Origin: Baylisascaris procyonis
Lineage: Eukaryota; Nematoda; Chromadorea; Rhabditida; Ascarididae
Length of the DNA stretch: 64,000 bases
Assembly: GCA_037389465.1 (NCBI GenBank)
Contig: JAZARR010000222.1
Coordinates: forward strand, 1 to 64,000
Direction of reading: 5' to 3'
Shown: piece by piece, positions 37,901 through 49,658 of the stretch
Layout of the letters: every line of letters starts with the position of its first letter
How positions within the stretch are numbered: the stretch's first letter is position 1
Made by a program: the position numbers and the translations under genes
The notes under the pieces: generated by a model
Told to the model about the DNA's origin: nothing
Database searches by the model: none
What the model saw: the letters and a program-made list of their open reading frames with translations, nothing else

Positions 37901-40900
37901 ACAAGCAAGAAGGAAGGCTGCCATTGCAACTCGAGAATCCTTAAACTTTTATGATGCTTTCAAATACCTAACTACATTGTCATAAATTTTTCCAGATTTT
38001 GCTTCATTAATCACTCTTGTCGGATCGAATGGGAGAAAGATTGACGATACTTCAAATGGAATAGGATCGAATGAGAGACGAAGTGAGGTCATTGAAAATA
38101 TAAGTGAAATTAAACGAATCGATGAAATGTAACTAGCAAAACGGAACGACAAACATATTGGTTGGTTAATATCGTTGATGAATGGTGCGGGCAACACACA
38201 TATTCGACGTCAATTTCAACAAATGCGTCAATAAATAATGATCAATATGCGAAGCACTCTATTTTCATCTTTAGTGTGCAGCTTTCTTCTTTCTTTATCA
38301 ATATAAAATACCCTATTGATTTCACAAGTATGGTCTTAAAAAAAACTGTATTCTGTAATCTATTTGCACCTCGTAGAATTAAATTTGAATAACAAGATTA
38401 CTATAAGAAGATACTTATAGTAAAGAATATTAGGCATCAAAAATAATACTGGCAAAGAAATACAATAAAATGGAATATTCGAGCAATATCAAAAACAATC
38501 ATCTCGACAGATCATATAATAATGTTTCGATCCTTCCCTCCTTTTTTTAAAAAATTTCGCATAGCAGTCACTATTTCGAATATTAGAAATGTTTGTTTAT
38601 TGTTCCGAAAATGAAATTTACATAACTGATTGCATTTTTACATTAATAAATTTTGCAACCTATGCGATCATTCTCATCACAATGAAATATGTTTATTTTC
38701 TACTAATCTAATCAGTCATAAAATGCGGGCAAAAAAAAAATTCGATATTCTTTTCATATATCACCAACATGACTGCTTAAAAAAAACACGTCTATAGAAT
38801 ATTGGTGAGAAATAGAGAAATTGCTAACAATGAATTAATCTGACGTCATTTTGATCTGTCAATAACTATGACGCTCGCGACACCGAAATGGTCTCTTTCG
38901 AGATAGACGCAGAGAAACTTCGAAAATTGAGCTAAGTTCAGCATTTTTAATGGTAATACCCTAGATGGTACAGGAAGCACGCTAGCACATCAAAGATTCA
39001 ACGCGCTAAATCACTTCGTCGAGGCATAAGCTATGAGATTTTGTGACTGTTTCGGATATTTATATAGATTTACCCAAAAGACACATTCAATCAAGTAGGT
39101 TTTCTTCCTTATTACTCTCCACATTTTTCCCAGTGTTCTGTCAGGCGTCAATTCCACGCTTAAGGCATTCTGGTGGTTTTGCTGCACCAAAGCTAATCCA
39201 GTTAATTTCGCATTTCCTCGTCGCTTGTGAAAGAAATTTCGCTAAGATTATTCTGCAAGCAAGCGATGAGGCTGCGGTAATCACGGGAAATGCGATCGAG
39301 CTATTTCAGCGGATGCGAAGAAATTCCCCGCCGATATGTGACATAAGACGAATATTTGATGGGGATGGGATTATAACATATCGATGTCACATAAGCGTTT
39401 AATAGATACAGCTGCTGACTAAACACTAGGATCCTGATGTCTAGTTCCCCTCTAGTTGTTACTCCGTATCCAACCAAACTGATTAGTATTACTTAAAGAA
39501 GTTGACGCTCAAGCCTGATTCGCTTGCTTTTAGAGACTGAATCATTCGTTTCTTTGCTTCGCATTCATATAAACACCTATCAATTTTCATCGCATATTAT
39601 AACGTGCTATTATTATCAACAATATTACAATATGTCAGCATAAGTATCCGCATGTTGTAGCTTGCCCTCTTCACTTGAGACTCATAGCTTCCACGAACTA
39701 AGCTCTCGGATGTTTCCCATCGGTTGTACTTACAAAGCAATAGAAGCAACCAATACAAAATATCTCCACCTTCAGCGTTTACTTTCCTCACATTGTGAGA
39801 GGTTTTTATAAGATTCGGTTTTTAAATTATATATGCCTTAAAATTTCGGAAAATCTAGAAACCCTTACAGCTTGAAAATATGTTCTTCCAAATACTAATG
39901 GAAGCAAATAAATTTCGTAGCTCTTGCAAAAAGATCTCATTGTACGTCTTTCATAAGCAATTTCGAATGAGGCATTAATACAACATAAGTGAAACTTAAA
40001 AAATAAAAAAGTTAAAGCGAATTTAGAATTGCATTTCATCACGATATACGACAAATTCTGAAAACTTGTAAGGTAAAAATCAATCAACGCAATAAAGAGC
40101 TACCTAAAGCAACTTTAAACTCGAAGCAACGCCATTAATTATTTGCATTTAAAAAAAGTTGGTTAGTGCAAAAGCGCAAACAATGATCAAAAGAAAAATG
40201 TGAAGTTCGATGGAATAATAAACGCATAAATTATGGGAAAATAACGTACGCAAAGACCGATTAATGATCACAAAGACTTTCTCTTATAGAATAAATAAAA
40301 ATAAACTTTTTAAATTAAAAGATTGAAAAAGAAAGATTGAAAATCGTCGAATACGCCCCTTGATTGAAAAATTTTTTTCACTATATCCAAGTCGAATGTT
40401 TGTCCAATATGCCCTTGAATTCACACTGTCCAAATCACAATTTAATTGAAAAAAAAGATTGAAAATATTTCATATGTCCAATATAAAATGCCCGTTGAAG
40501 GGAAGGAAATTCACTATATCCAACTACCACAAAAAACATACAAAAGAATTATGAATGCTCATAGTTTAATGATTTAGGAAGAACTTCAACGAAATTTGTG
40601 CCAATTTGAGAAATCACTGATTACGGCTTGAAAAGAAAGGCCACAAGCATGACATCTCTGCGAGCGGCGATCGATGTTGAATTTACTATTCTCTGTTTCA
40701 GTGCACTTTTTTTTCCTATTTGTGACCACATTATCAATAGAATTCATTGATGAAGCCACATCTATTATGAAATGAATTGAAGTTAGAAATGCACCAATTT
40801 GAGAAATAAGTTGAAAGTCTATGCAGCAGGATCATATTATATTTTTTGCACAGTAGTTGAATGAGTTTCGAAATCGTCCCTATAAGAATATTTTAGAGCA

Positions 40901-41224
40901 GAAATTTAATACTATTGTAGAGAAGTCTAAGAAATCCCTGTGTGTAAGAAAATCATTTAAAGGCATTTCCCACTTTCGTATTCCTAAACGATGGAAGCTT
41001 GCGTGATCTGGACACTTCTAAGAACGCATCCGCGAAGATGTTAAAACGATCCTCTTACTTATGATTCAGTACTCAAGTTCACTCGACTTTTTGCATGTGA
41101 AACCACGATGAAGACAACAATCGACAAAAGGCGACCATAAATCAACTAAAAGTGAGAATAAATTGAAATAATAAGAAGCATCCTTTATTAGTAGCGAATT
41201 TATTAGGTCCACTAACGCTCATTT
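34980..41224. other. No supported gene between kinesin and titin remnants
   Basis: No recognisable exon chain. The plus-strand frame at 39043-39402 (119 codons) is the longest here without simple repeat, but shows no family motif. A minus-strand frame near 37960-38110 is protein-like in places but unassigned. A diverged tandem duplication sharing gattgaaaa and tcactatatccaa occurs at about 40320-40525. Confidence 0.4.
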
Positions 41225-41340
41225 TGCACAAGACAGATCCACTCTTCGCCATCTTCAGGGAGGTTGCCCGTTATGGTACCATTGCACTTGGTCAATTTGT
41301 TATCGTTGGTCGGCTCCATCTGCAACAGCATTCCCATGAC
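41225..41340 (-). pseudogene. ttn-1: Titin Ig exon remnant (frameshifted)
   Basis: One frame reads MEPTNDNKLTK and the next reads QWYHNGQPP. Together they form the Ig pattern EPTNDNKLTxxWYHNGQPL, split by a one-base loss near 41286. This is the last titin fragment recognised on the 3' side. Confidence 0.75.
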
Positions 41341-41926
41341 ATCACCCATAACATTACTTACAGGAATGGGCAAACTGGTCAACGTATTCAATGAGACATT
41401 AAGAGCGCACAGCGAGCAATATTACTGTTTAACACAACAGAATAACCTGAAAATGCTCTGGAACAGTATTCCCTTAATCAATGTTATCATAAGTGTTCTG
41501 TACTCACTCATAAAAGAAATGTCTTCAGCTTATTACTGACATCATTTGCACCGAGTTAGAATACAGTACCGTCTAGCGAATTGTAGGTTATATATCAAAC
41601 GCGTGAAGATTACTTCATCAGAGAAGCATTTAAAAATATATCACTCTATAGCCAACGAAATTATTGCATTTCGTTACTTTCACACTTTCAAATTCCATAA
41701 GAATTTTTTTCATACGTCATTACTGCCGATGCGTAGTGTCTTCTTTTATGGCACTTTTTACAACTATAAACAAAGCTTTCATAAAACAATTAAGTGGGAC
41801 ATCTACCTATAACGTTACTGCTCCCATATGGTCTTATTTCCGCCAAACTAGTGAAATTTTGAAGTAAGTTTCACTTAATGTCTGTTCATAAACAAATATT
41901 AGCGAAAGAAACAAATTTTATCACAC

Positions 41927-42117
41927 CTATCCCTCGAAGTGGACGGGAGAGCCTTCCTGAAACTCACCAAGTGTAGGTGGCAGAGACACAACGAAACTAC
42001 GAGTTATCTTCTTCGGTTCCTCATAAATCCGCTCCTCCGGTCGCCTATATTCAATATCCTATATCTGATTTTCCATGACTCCTGATGTTACGCGTTGAGC
42101 AAAAAGGGTATCCGTTG
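41927..42117 (-). pseudogene. ttn-1: Titin linker plus Ig start exon, two stops
   Basis: Begins after TTTGCAG in phase with the previous exon. It reads a linker (TDTLFAQRVTSGVMENQI), a TAG at 42059-42061, then DIEYRRPEERIYEEPKKI and an Ig start LPPTLGEFQEGSPVHFEG followed by TAG. The rest of the first half-domain is absent. Confidence 0.8.
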
Positions 42118-42926
42118 CTGCAAAACGGAAATAATAGCATTTTATTAGAATTTAAAAGAAGTACATCTCAAAAACTTAAATGAAAACTCACAAGGAAAAG
42201 TCAGAAAAATTAATGAAAGTTGGTTGAACTGCCTCTTTAGTTGTTTCGAAAAAAAAAGAAATCTATCATAAACGTACCGTCAACAATGCCACGAAAAACT
42301 AACAAATTTAATGGTTTCACACTTTGTGCTGCAATTCAATTCCACCAAAAAAAAAACTACTGACGGGATTCCTTATCATAGGGATTGCAATAGAACAATG
42401 TATTAGACGTTTACTCACTGAATGCTCAAACACATGAAAGTTGCATATCGAGAAGAGTTTTTACAAGTGTTTTAAAGCAAGTTTTTTTACTGCAATATAG
42501 TGAGGCTTTTCTGTTGCCATCAGCTGAATAAACAATAGAAAATAAAAATGAAAAATAAACTCTGTTCACCTTTCCCACACATTTTATAGCAATCACGGAT
42601 TCATCTTAGCATTCCAAACTTTCTTTCCAAAACAATCGAAGTTTTCTTTTTGAATTGCCCGAAAACATTGAGTCCTACCCTTCCAATCAACACAACTATG
42701 AGTGATTCAACCGTCTCTCTTAAACCTCCCCTTCCCCTTCTCTAGTCTCGTTCAAGCTACTATATAAGCCCTCATCTCTTCACAATATCTGATCTGTCTT
42801 CTAACAAATTAAGGCGTTACCAGGCTCTCTTGCTGGTAGCATTACGTCAGAACCAAAGGTAAAGGATGACTGATAACTTTATAATTAAGGCCTGAAGGAA
42901 TGATCAGGGCAAGAGTAAGTACTTAC

Positions 42927-43070
42927 ATTGGCACTTAAGTGTGCATGATGTTGTTGCTTCAACGAACTCGCTAACTGCACTGCATGAATGCACTCGTGAA
43001 TCCTCGCCGTATACAGCCAAAAAATCGAGATTCACGTAGTCGAATATTCATACTGACATGAAGCGATTTC
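42927..43070 (-). pseudogene. ttn-1: Titin Ig second-half exon, frameshifted
   Basis: Bounded by TTTTTCAG and a T|GTAAGT donor. Three frames in turn read NRFMS, FDYVNLDFLAVYGEDS and VHSCSAVSEFVEATTSCTLK. In sequence they give a complete Ig second half (FDYVxLDxLAVYxEDSGxxxC). At least two frameshifts (near 43055 and 43005) break it. The ends still match the neighbouring exon phases. Confidence 0.85.
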
Positions 43071-43327
43071 CTGAAAAACAATCAACTGCAGAATCTTCCT
43101 CTCATTTCAGTCTTCCTCTCAAGAATCTCTAATAATGGACGAATGCTTTCATAAGGAGCTATATGCCTGAAATTGTCCTAAACGCACCGGACTGAAGTAA
43201 AAGAGAGGCAAGGAGAAAACAGTTCCTCACAAAACAACAGGATAAAATGCATCAACATTTAGATGACGACTAATTTTATTCTCAAATTAGAGCTTGGTTC
43301 GCGTGAAATAACTGTAAATTATATCCC

Positions 43328-43439
43328 CTGGAATGGGCTGTCCGTTCTTCGTCCAGTATACTTTCAAGGTTGGGTCATTCACTGATTGTAGTCTACATTC
43401 GAGTCGTGTACTTTCACCCTCAACAAGTTCTTCGACGTT
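43328..43439 (-). pseudogene. ttn-1: Titin Ig first-half exon, splice donor lost
   Basis: Open from TTTCAG: VEELVEGESTRLECRLQSVN, DPTLKVYWTKNGQPIP. The expected donor after CCAG reads GGGATA instead of GT-containing sequence. The following exon would complete the codon to give PGNRFMS, so the boundary prediction is firm. Reading continues into the intron to a stop. Confidence 0.85.
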
Positions 43440-44108
43440 CTGAAATTTTATTTAGTGTTTTTGCTGTGTCCAATACTACAGATTACCGATAATGATCTAT
43501 CATTCTTTGTAGCATCTCATTCGTGATGAAAAATAATTCGTCCCTAACTCACTCTTCGATGTGAAAGAAAACAACGCAATTCTTTTTCTCTCCATAAATA
43601 GAAAATCTCCCTTCAAACATGCGATGCTAAAGAAAAAACGGAGCAACCATATGAATGCATTAAGCTTTTAATGTTCTAGGGGAATTTCAATTAAAATTGA
43701 TACTGGCAAAGAATGAAAACTTGGGAACTGAAATTGGGTAATCAACCAGCTTCCTGAACAATATCCTCAAGAATCAGGCCGCTGCAGAAGCAACTAGAAA
43801 TTGCCTTTATATGAAAGAATTTAAAATAATGCTTGAAGTTAACGTTATAAACAATAAACGATAAAACCTTTACTCTTGTACCTTACAACAGGTACTAACT
43901 GTAACTGCACAAAGTTGCATGTTTACTTCGAAAATGAAGGCCTCCAATTCTATTCGATCTCAAAAAAAAGTAAATAGAATCAGTATGATGCACAGTCAGA
44001 AGCTCACCATTCGCTGAATATCATTCAGAAACTTTTGAGCAAATTTGAGGAATGACCTTCCGATATGTCGAAAAACTTGAATATACTCAAATAAAAACAG
44101 AAACAGAC

Positions 44109-44245
44109 CTACAAAGGCTGTGTGAATGTTGGTGGCAGGAACATCTGATCAGGTGATGGTGGACGAACCTCCTCTCGATTCTCTATCTCCTCAATTGAGG
44201 CCCATGATTCCGCGTATTGTATATCCAAGTAGATGTTTCTGCGCG
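44109..44245 (-). pseudogene. ttn-1: Titin linker plus Ig start exon, terminal TAG
   Basis: Starts at AATTTCAG and reads RNIYLDIQYAESWASIEEIE, then PPSPDQMFLPPTFTQPL, and ends in TAG (44109-44111) directly before GTCTGT. In titin this position is normally CAG (Q) at the exon end, so a single C-to-T change explains the stop. The next exon (VEELVEGES) follows in phase. Confidence 0.82.
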
Positions 44246-44439
44246 CTGAAATTAACATCGCATTCGAAGGAAAGATTGAATGCATTTTAACATCTTATGT
44301 TATACCTTTAAATGCATTTCAACTTCTCATCTTATACCTTTTCTTCACCATAAACCTTAATTTTTTTAATGCGGAACGATGCAGAAAAGCACTCAAAACA
44401 ATATGATGAAATCGCTTAAGTTTGCATTCAAAGAAGAAT

Positions 44440-44590
44440 TCAATAGTGGCGAACCGGCGGCACTGCTTGCTTTACACGTGTACGTTCCGGTATCCTTAGG
44501 ATGTACCTGCAAGAATTCCAGACCGACATAACCAAAGTCGTGAGTCGTATGAATCCTCGATTCAAACAAAACATAATGTCCATTCATGAA
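44440..44590 (-). pseudogene. ttn-1: Titin Ig second-half exon, open
   Basis: Reads SRIHTTHDFGYVGLEFLQVH, then PKDTGTYTCKASSAAG. This is one of the best preserved Ig halves, with the DFGYV, DTGTYTC and SSAAG positions all kept. The boundaries are blurred: the region before it contains stops, and no consensus donor follows the domain. Confidence 0.85.
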
Positions 44591-45010
44591 TCATTCAATC
44601 TATACATACGATCAATTAGCTTTCTAAGAGCGAAATTTGTAGACTGAATAGCGTTTGGCAGTGCAACTCTGTCCTCAATACTTAATGCACAACACAACAA
44701 ACACTCCCTTCTTCATAACCGCATAGAAAGAGCTCATAGTTAAATGTCAACTCAACTGCTTTAAAACAGTGGATTTGCACAAGTGTTAGCCGCACTACAA
44801 GCTCCAAGCTCGTCGAAAAGATAATTCATCGCATGAGAAGGATGAATGTGACAGCCAGCCGCCCTGGCGATCGGTTGTGCGGATGGAAAGACTACAGGCA
44901 ACAAGATATTGTAAGATGACGTGCCTTGTTGAGTGACTGTCAATAACGCCGTAAAAGCGGCATAATAGAGCTTTTAAAACATTACTGTCAATTAAAAAGC
45001 TAACTGTCAC

Positions 45011-45165
45011 CTTTAGACGAGGATCGTTGATTGGTTGCACCATGCAGTCTATGTGCATTGACTGTCCCTCTTTGAGAATCTCAGGCGGTCCGCTGAGCTG
45101 CTGTGTGAACACAGGTTGTTCAGGAACGTAATCTTCCTCTTCGGGTTTGCCGGCTGCATTGCTTC
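45011..45165 (-). pseudogene. ttn-1: Titin Ig first-half exon, open; upstream half decayed
   Basis: Reads NAAGKPEEEDYVPEQPVFTQ, QLSGPPEILKEGQSMHIDC and INDPRLK before an AAG|GTGACA donor. The preceding half-domain (about 45166-45300) shows only broken pieces in different frames, such as DMIKLQSV and GEFASR, consistent with frameshifts. Confidence 0.85.
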
Positions 45166-46034
45166 AATTTACGCGACGCAAATTCTCCGGTTCGTTCGTG
45201 TCTGCCAATACCGACTGTAGCTTGATCATGTCGAATTGCGTGCTTGTCTCGGCCCGAACTAAACAAATTTTGCGCCAATTTTCTCCTGTGCAACGAGTAT
45301 ACTTTATATTTGTATTTCAACTGGTTATACTTGACAGCGAAGCAGAAGCTGCGGGAAATAAAACTGAACCAAGCCTCGATCCTTCAAATTCGAGAATTTC
45401 AACCTATGAGCTATTCAGTAAGCAATCGCTCCAATACATTAGTTTGTTTACTATTTCACATAGGCAGCGATATAAAAGGTGACTCTCCATCTGTAAAACA
45501 CCGGAACAAATCGGTTTTTGGGCGCGATGATCGAATGAAACACAAGGAATAGCCTTTAAAGGATGCTTACTTTCGGGCTTCTTACGAAACGAGCATAGCG
45601 ACAGTTAAACACTCTGCCAGTACGCACTATTTACGTTGTAAATTTTGTTCACTACCGTTCATATTTTCGATATTTTCCACTGGTAAGTCGATCGACTTTG
45701 TGGGGAATTTTTTTTTCATTCAGCTTCCATCATTTCCCACTCACTATCAATTCCAGCGAAACATATCGAGAGTCACTATCACGGTCGACGTCCCTCCCCC
45801 TACGAATGCAAGCTTAGTCTAAATACCGATATTTTAGTGCCTTTACGTCGCCTTCTTGTCTTTTAGAACACACAATGTGTCTTTTCTAATGTAAACACAA
45901 TCACATTTAATGAGAACTTCATTTGGTTAATTACTATCTTAACAATAAACAAAAAAAAATTGTTAGGAGCACCAGCATTGCTTATGAACTATGCCCGTCA
46001 ATGTTCTATTATTCGTTCAGAAAATTCAACTGAC

Positions 46035-46180
46035 CTCCTCGGTTAATGACGACGAGACTATACGTTCCAACATCCTCGGCAATAATGAAATCGATATCAA
46101 CAAATACAAACCGAAAATCGTTTAATAGCCTACATCGGTTGATAACTTTCAACGGGCTGCCGTTTTCGTTTATAAAAAAC
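46035..46180 (-). pseudogene. ttn-1: Titin Ig second-half exon, acceptor-side duplication
   Basis: Reads NGSPLKVINRCRLLNDF, then FVDIDFIIAEDVGTYSLVVI. The acceptor side carries a tandem copy of ggttttttataaacgaaa (near 46165-46215), which adds three residues before NGSPL relative to the domain pattern. The frame is open to a weak donor (G|GTCAGT). Confidence 0.72.
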
Positions 46181-46461
46181 CTTGAAAGCTTTCGTTTATA
46201 GAAAAACCTTACTATCCATTCATATAATCTTGAATGCAATCATCGTAAATTCAACAATCCTTTATTCCCTCCCGAATCTGATCTCACTCAGAAAAATAAA
46301 ACGTTTGAATACAAAAGTGGGCCAAAATTTCTATGAAACCTATTTAAGCGATTATCTGGAGTAGAGCTGTGGCCCTTTTGAACACAGAATTTTTGTAAAC
46401 TACACTACGATAAAGGCTTGGATATTCAATATTAGGCGGTTAAATAAGCTGCACGAGAAAC

Positions 46462-46636
46462 CTTTAATTTGTTGTCGTCAATGGGAAGGATCTGTGCTTC
46501 AAGATCAAGCGTCTGACTTCCGTGAACACTTCCCATGTGAGGCGATAAAGGTCTTACAATTTGAGGTGCTATTCGTGGTGCTTCCCGTCTCTTATCTGGA
46601 GAGTGCAATGCAAATCGGATGGAAGGATTCGGTAAT
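46462..46636 (-). pseudogene. ttn-1: Titin Ig first-half exon
   Basis: From TTTTAG the frame reads a linker, then APRIAPQIVRPLSPHMGSVH and LDLEAQILPIDDNKLKV. The pattern equals that of the exon at 47700-47814. The expected W codon with donor after LKV is missing, so the 3' end is decayed. Confidence 0.8.
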
Positions 46637-47001
46637 CTAAAATAGGATTATTGAAGCTTATGACGGATTGGCTTAATCATATCCACAAAAATATGCATGA
46701 ACATTCCAACATTTTATCTCATTGCCACGAAAATATTCATCATATTTGCTACATCAAGCAAAATTTAAGCAAGGACTTGAAATCACATCAGTGTTGATTT
46801 GCTTCTAGATTTGTCATTGTAGGAAAAACATGAGCAATTTGCTGAAGTGATTTAAAAGATATTGTCTTATATTTTTAAACAGCAATCAACTAAAGAATTT
46901 TTTTAAGAAACAAGTAGGTACTGAATTTCCATATTTGATGCTTGTTTTGGTGTACACTCAAAATTCACTATAATGTTCGCAGATCATCATTAATCACATA
47001 C

Positions 47002-47195
47002 CATCTTTCCTTTAACAGCACAGTCGATATCCACCGTTGATTGCGCTTCTGCCGCGGTATTCCTCACAATCACTTTATAGGTACCATTGCCTCCGGGTAC
47101 ACTTAGAAGATATCGAGTGCAATAAAGCCAAAGTCACGATTTAGCACGAAACGGTGAGACTTCATTAGTGGACGTCCATTCAATAATCATTCATA
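47002..47195 (-). pseudogene. ttn-1: Titin Ig second-half exon, stops and frameshift
   Basis: Reads LNGRPLMKSHRFVLNRDF, GFIALDIF, then TAA (47103-47105) and VYPE. After a one-base loss the next frame reads NGTYKVIVRNTAAEAQSTVD, ending at an ATG|GTATGT donor. A TGA also lies just inside the 5' end. Confidence 0.85.
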
Positions 47196-47699
47196 CTGAA
47201 AAACCGCATAGAACATCTAACGACAGAAGAAAATGGTCGTACTCAATCCGTTAAAGGCAAAAGTTTGGCATCGAGTTAAAACGGCACCACGTAGGCAGAA
47301 AAAGAACCCCTAACCTACGACTCTGTAAGATCACATTCAGCAGACAAAGCTACTGCAGAATGAATTTAGCTATGGCTATTGAAAGTGGCGTTGAAATGTA
47401 TCAATGTGACCGCACTGTAAATGCAGCTATGACTGATTTCTTCCACTAGTACGTTCACTAGGGCACTAAGATAAATAACTGCTTTGTTTCCATAATGGAG
47501 TGTTCAGTTGATTGATTTTGAGTAGCTCACAAAGGTCAGTGTTTAGGTAGGTATTTGAACGACCGGTGCAGTCTAACTTCGGCTCGAACTTCTAAATAAA
47601 TCAAAACAAGAAAAGCTAAGTGAGTCGAAAAAAATCTGAAAAATCTGAAGCTATTTAATCGAAAATGAAGATTGTAACTTAGAGAAATCGCCAAATAAC

Positions 47700-47814
47700 G
47701 AACCGTAAGCTTATTGTCGTCGATTATTAGAATTTGTGCTTCAAGGAAGACATTATCGCCTTCTGTTACGTAAACTATTTGTTTGTCGCTCAATGGCTTT
47801 ATAAATCTTATCAC
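47700..47814 (-). pseudogene. ttn-1: Titin Ig first-half exon, donor eroded
   Basis: From TTTCAG, phase 0, it reads VIRFIKPLSDKQIVYVTEGD, NVFLEAQILIIDDNKLTVR. No stop. The conserved W codon plus donor (TG|GT) seen at 51644 is replaced by TATTTGG, so normal splicing looks lost. Confidence 0.8.
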
Positions 47815-48174
47815 CTGAAAGCATTTTTTCGTAGAGTTTGTTGTTCCGGCAAAGGCCAATAGATATTCAATGTGCGCTGCTAAACTGCATTAAATAAACA
47901 CTTTTTAGCGTACAGAAATGATGCATTTTAAAGTAGGAGTGAGTGATTTATGGAAGTTCAGTTAGTCGATCATTCTCTCACATTATTTTTAGGAACGTAT
48001 AAGATTGCCTAATCAGTGTCCGAAATCGAACCATGCATCCGGCAAATTCCTTTTTCCTTGACTCCTCTAGCCAGGAAAAAACAAAAGCGCGCAACTTAAA
48101 GTCTTTCAAACAGCAAGAAAAGAATGTTATTTCAGAATTATCTAAGTACAGTATTTCTGAAATGATCTGCTAAC

Positions 48175-48284
48175 CTCTTTTTTCAATTCAGGACTCTCAG
48201 CAAGTGCGATCTTCGGTGCTTCGATCTCCTTGATCCGAGCCACGCTAGTCGGATGATATGTCTGGCCGAGTATGGCCGCTGTGG
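48175..48284 (-). pseudogene. ttn-1: Titin linker exon, open
   Basis: A 110-bp exon between CTGCTGCAG and GAG|GTTAGC, entered in phase from the 57-bp exon upstream. It reads TAAILGQTYHPTSVARIKEI, EAPKIALAESPELKKE. The EAP-containing linker between Ig domains is typical of invertebrate titin. Confidence 0.72.
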
Positions 48285-48363
48285 CTGCAGCAGAAATACT
48301 AATTAGATTCAATGTGATTTAATGTGAATCATTTGATGACTGTTTCTTGGAAAGGTTACTTAC

Positions 48364-48420
48364 ACTTGAAAGGATTGGGTTCATTTCCTGTCTGCTCAGA
48401 TGGAATACTTACAGGGATGA
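48364..48420 (-). pseudogene. ttn-1: Small titin linker exon, open
   Basis: A 57-bp exon between TATTTTAG and a consensus GTAAGT donor, reading IPVSIPSEQTGNEPNPFK and joining in phase (FK-S-TAAIL) to the next exon. The assignment depends on that junction. Confidence 0.55.
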
Positions 48421-48941
48421 CTAAAATAGAATTGTACTGAAGAGAATGAAAATGAAGCAGGCTCAACACTTGAAGAGAAGCTCGATTCAAACGCATGATG
48501 CTTCATGTGCTATCTTAAGGTGGGTAAAGCTATTATAACGAGAGCAATATTTAGTAGAGCAGGTCAGCGTCATATCGACTACAAAAAGCACTTGCCATGC
48601 TGGGCAAGTGGATGTTTCGATATGTTTAAGCAGCAAGATGTTTGCATATAGGCATTGTACAATGTTAGCGATATTAAGCTAGTTTTATACGAACGAGCAG
48701 AGTATAACCAAATTAATGATGCCAAAACAACTTATATCCCGGGTATAATGACGCTTTCTTTAGACCACTCAAATGTTCAATAGCACGCTTTCAATTTCAA
48801 ACTACTTTTATTCAATTTTACGTTCTTGTGTGCAAGTGCAGATTTCATTTGGCTTATCAATGACTAAGCTAAAAGCTAGAATAAATAAAGTAAGTTTCTA
48901 CGACTCGATACATCGAAACTAAACATCAGTGGAAGACGTAC

Positions 48942-49073
48942 CTGAATTCTACGCCACGCCATGATTCTTCATGCTGCGTTATCTCCAAGAATTGCGTCTT
49001 TGTCATGAGACTTCAATATTGCACTCGATAGTGCCTCACCGATTTGGTTGGTAACACATAGTTGATATACACA
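48942..49073 (-). pseudogene. ttn-1: Titin Ig end plus linker exon, frameshifted
   Basis: From TTTTTAG, phase 0, it reads CVYQLCVTNQIGEALSSAIL, KSHDKDAILG. A frameshift near 48985 is needed to reach EITQHEESWRGVEF before an AG|GTACGT donor. The EESW linker also occurs in the exon at 44109-44245 in the form AESW. Confidence 0.82.
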
Positions 49074-49421
49074 CTAAAAATAATCATAAGCCTATTAATT
49101 CCTCTTAACGTTTACTATAAATATCCTCCTGTTGCATTAAGCCACTCTCAAAATATTACGGTCAGTAGACTTCATGCAAGAGAACTTGGAAATATGGTGA
49201 ATGTGAAGGAACAAAGAATTCACTGCTTATCGTCACATAAAATTTATCTAAAAACTCATGAATCCACCACATTTATGCAATTGTATGTGCACCTTCGAAT
49301 TGAAAGGGGTTAGTCGACTCAACAGCATGTAAGAAAAAAAGAGATATTGAAGTTTTCGTTATAGCAACTGCCCTGCATCATAAATTAAACAGCCGCTAAA
49401 ACAGTGACCGTTATCGCTCAC

Positions 49422-49658
49422 CTGATCTTCGAGGATTGTGTAGCCGATATCCAGAGTGGAAAAGCTAAAGTCCCGAGAAATGGTGTATTTGGAACCGTGT
49501 GCAAGCGGCTGTCCACTGCGATATCAAATGGCGACGAGATGAGAGTCATTTGTTGGCGCAACAAGGGCGTCCAAATTGTGACGGCTCACCTTCGTTACAT
49601 TTCACATCGGTTATCTGGATCTGAGTTGTCGATGCATCATATAATGGTGATGGTGCCT
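49422..49658 (-). pseudogene. ttn-1: Titin Ig exon, stop at the core tryptophan
   Basis: From GTTACAG it reads APSPLYDASTTQIQITDVK, CNEGEPSQF. After a frameshift near 49570 it reads LVAPTNDSHLVAI, TGA (49524-49526) and YRSGQPLAHGSKYTISRDF, ending FSTLDIGYTILEDQ before a GTGAGC donor. The TGA replaces the invariant Ig tryptophan (TGG to TGA). Confidence 0.87.

Noticed and set aside
37949..38197. Minus-strand frame with YDNVVRYLKAS as a possible clathrin heavy-chain fragment
   Set aside because: Only a short resemblance (VRYLK) and no neighbouring matching exons.
39043..39402. 119-codon plus-strand open frame
   Set aside because: Parts look protein-like (GNAIELFQRMRRNSPPICDI) but no family, splice partner or promoter could be supported.
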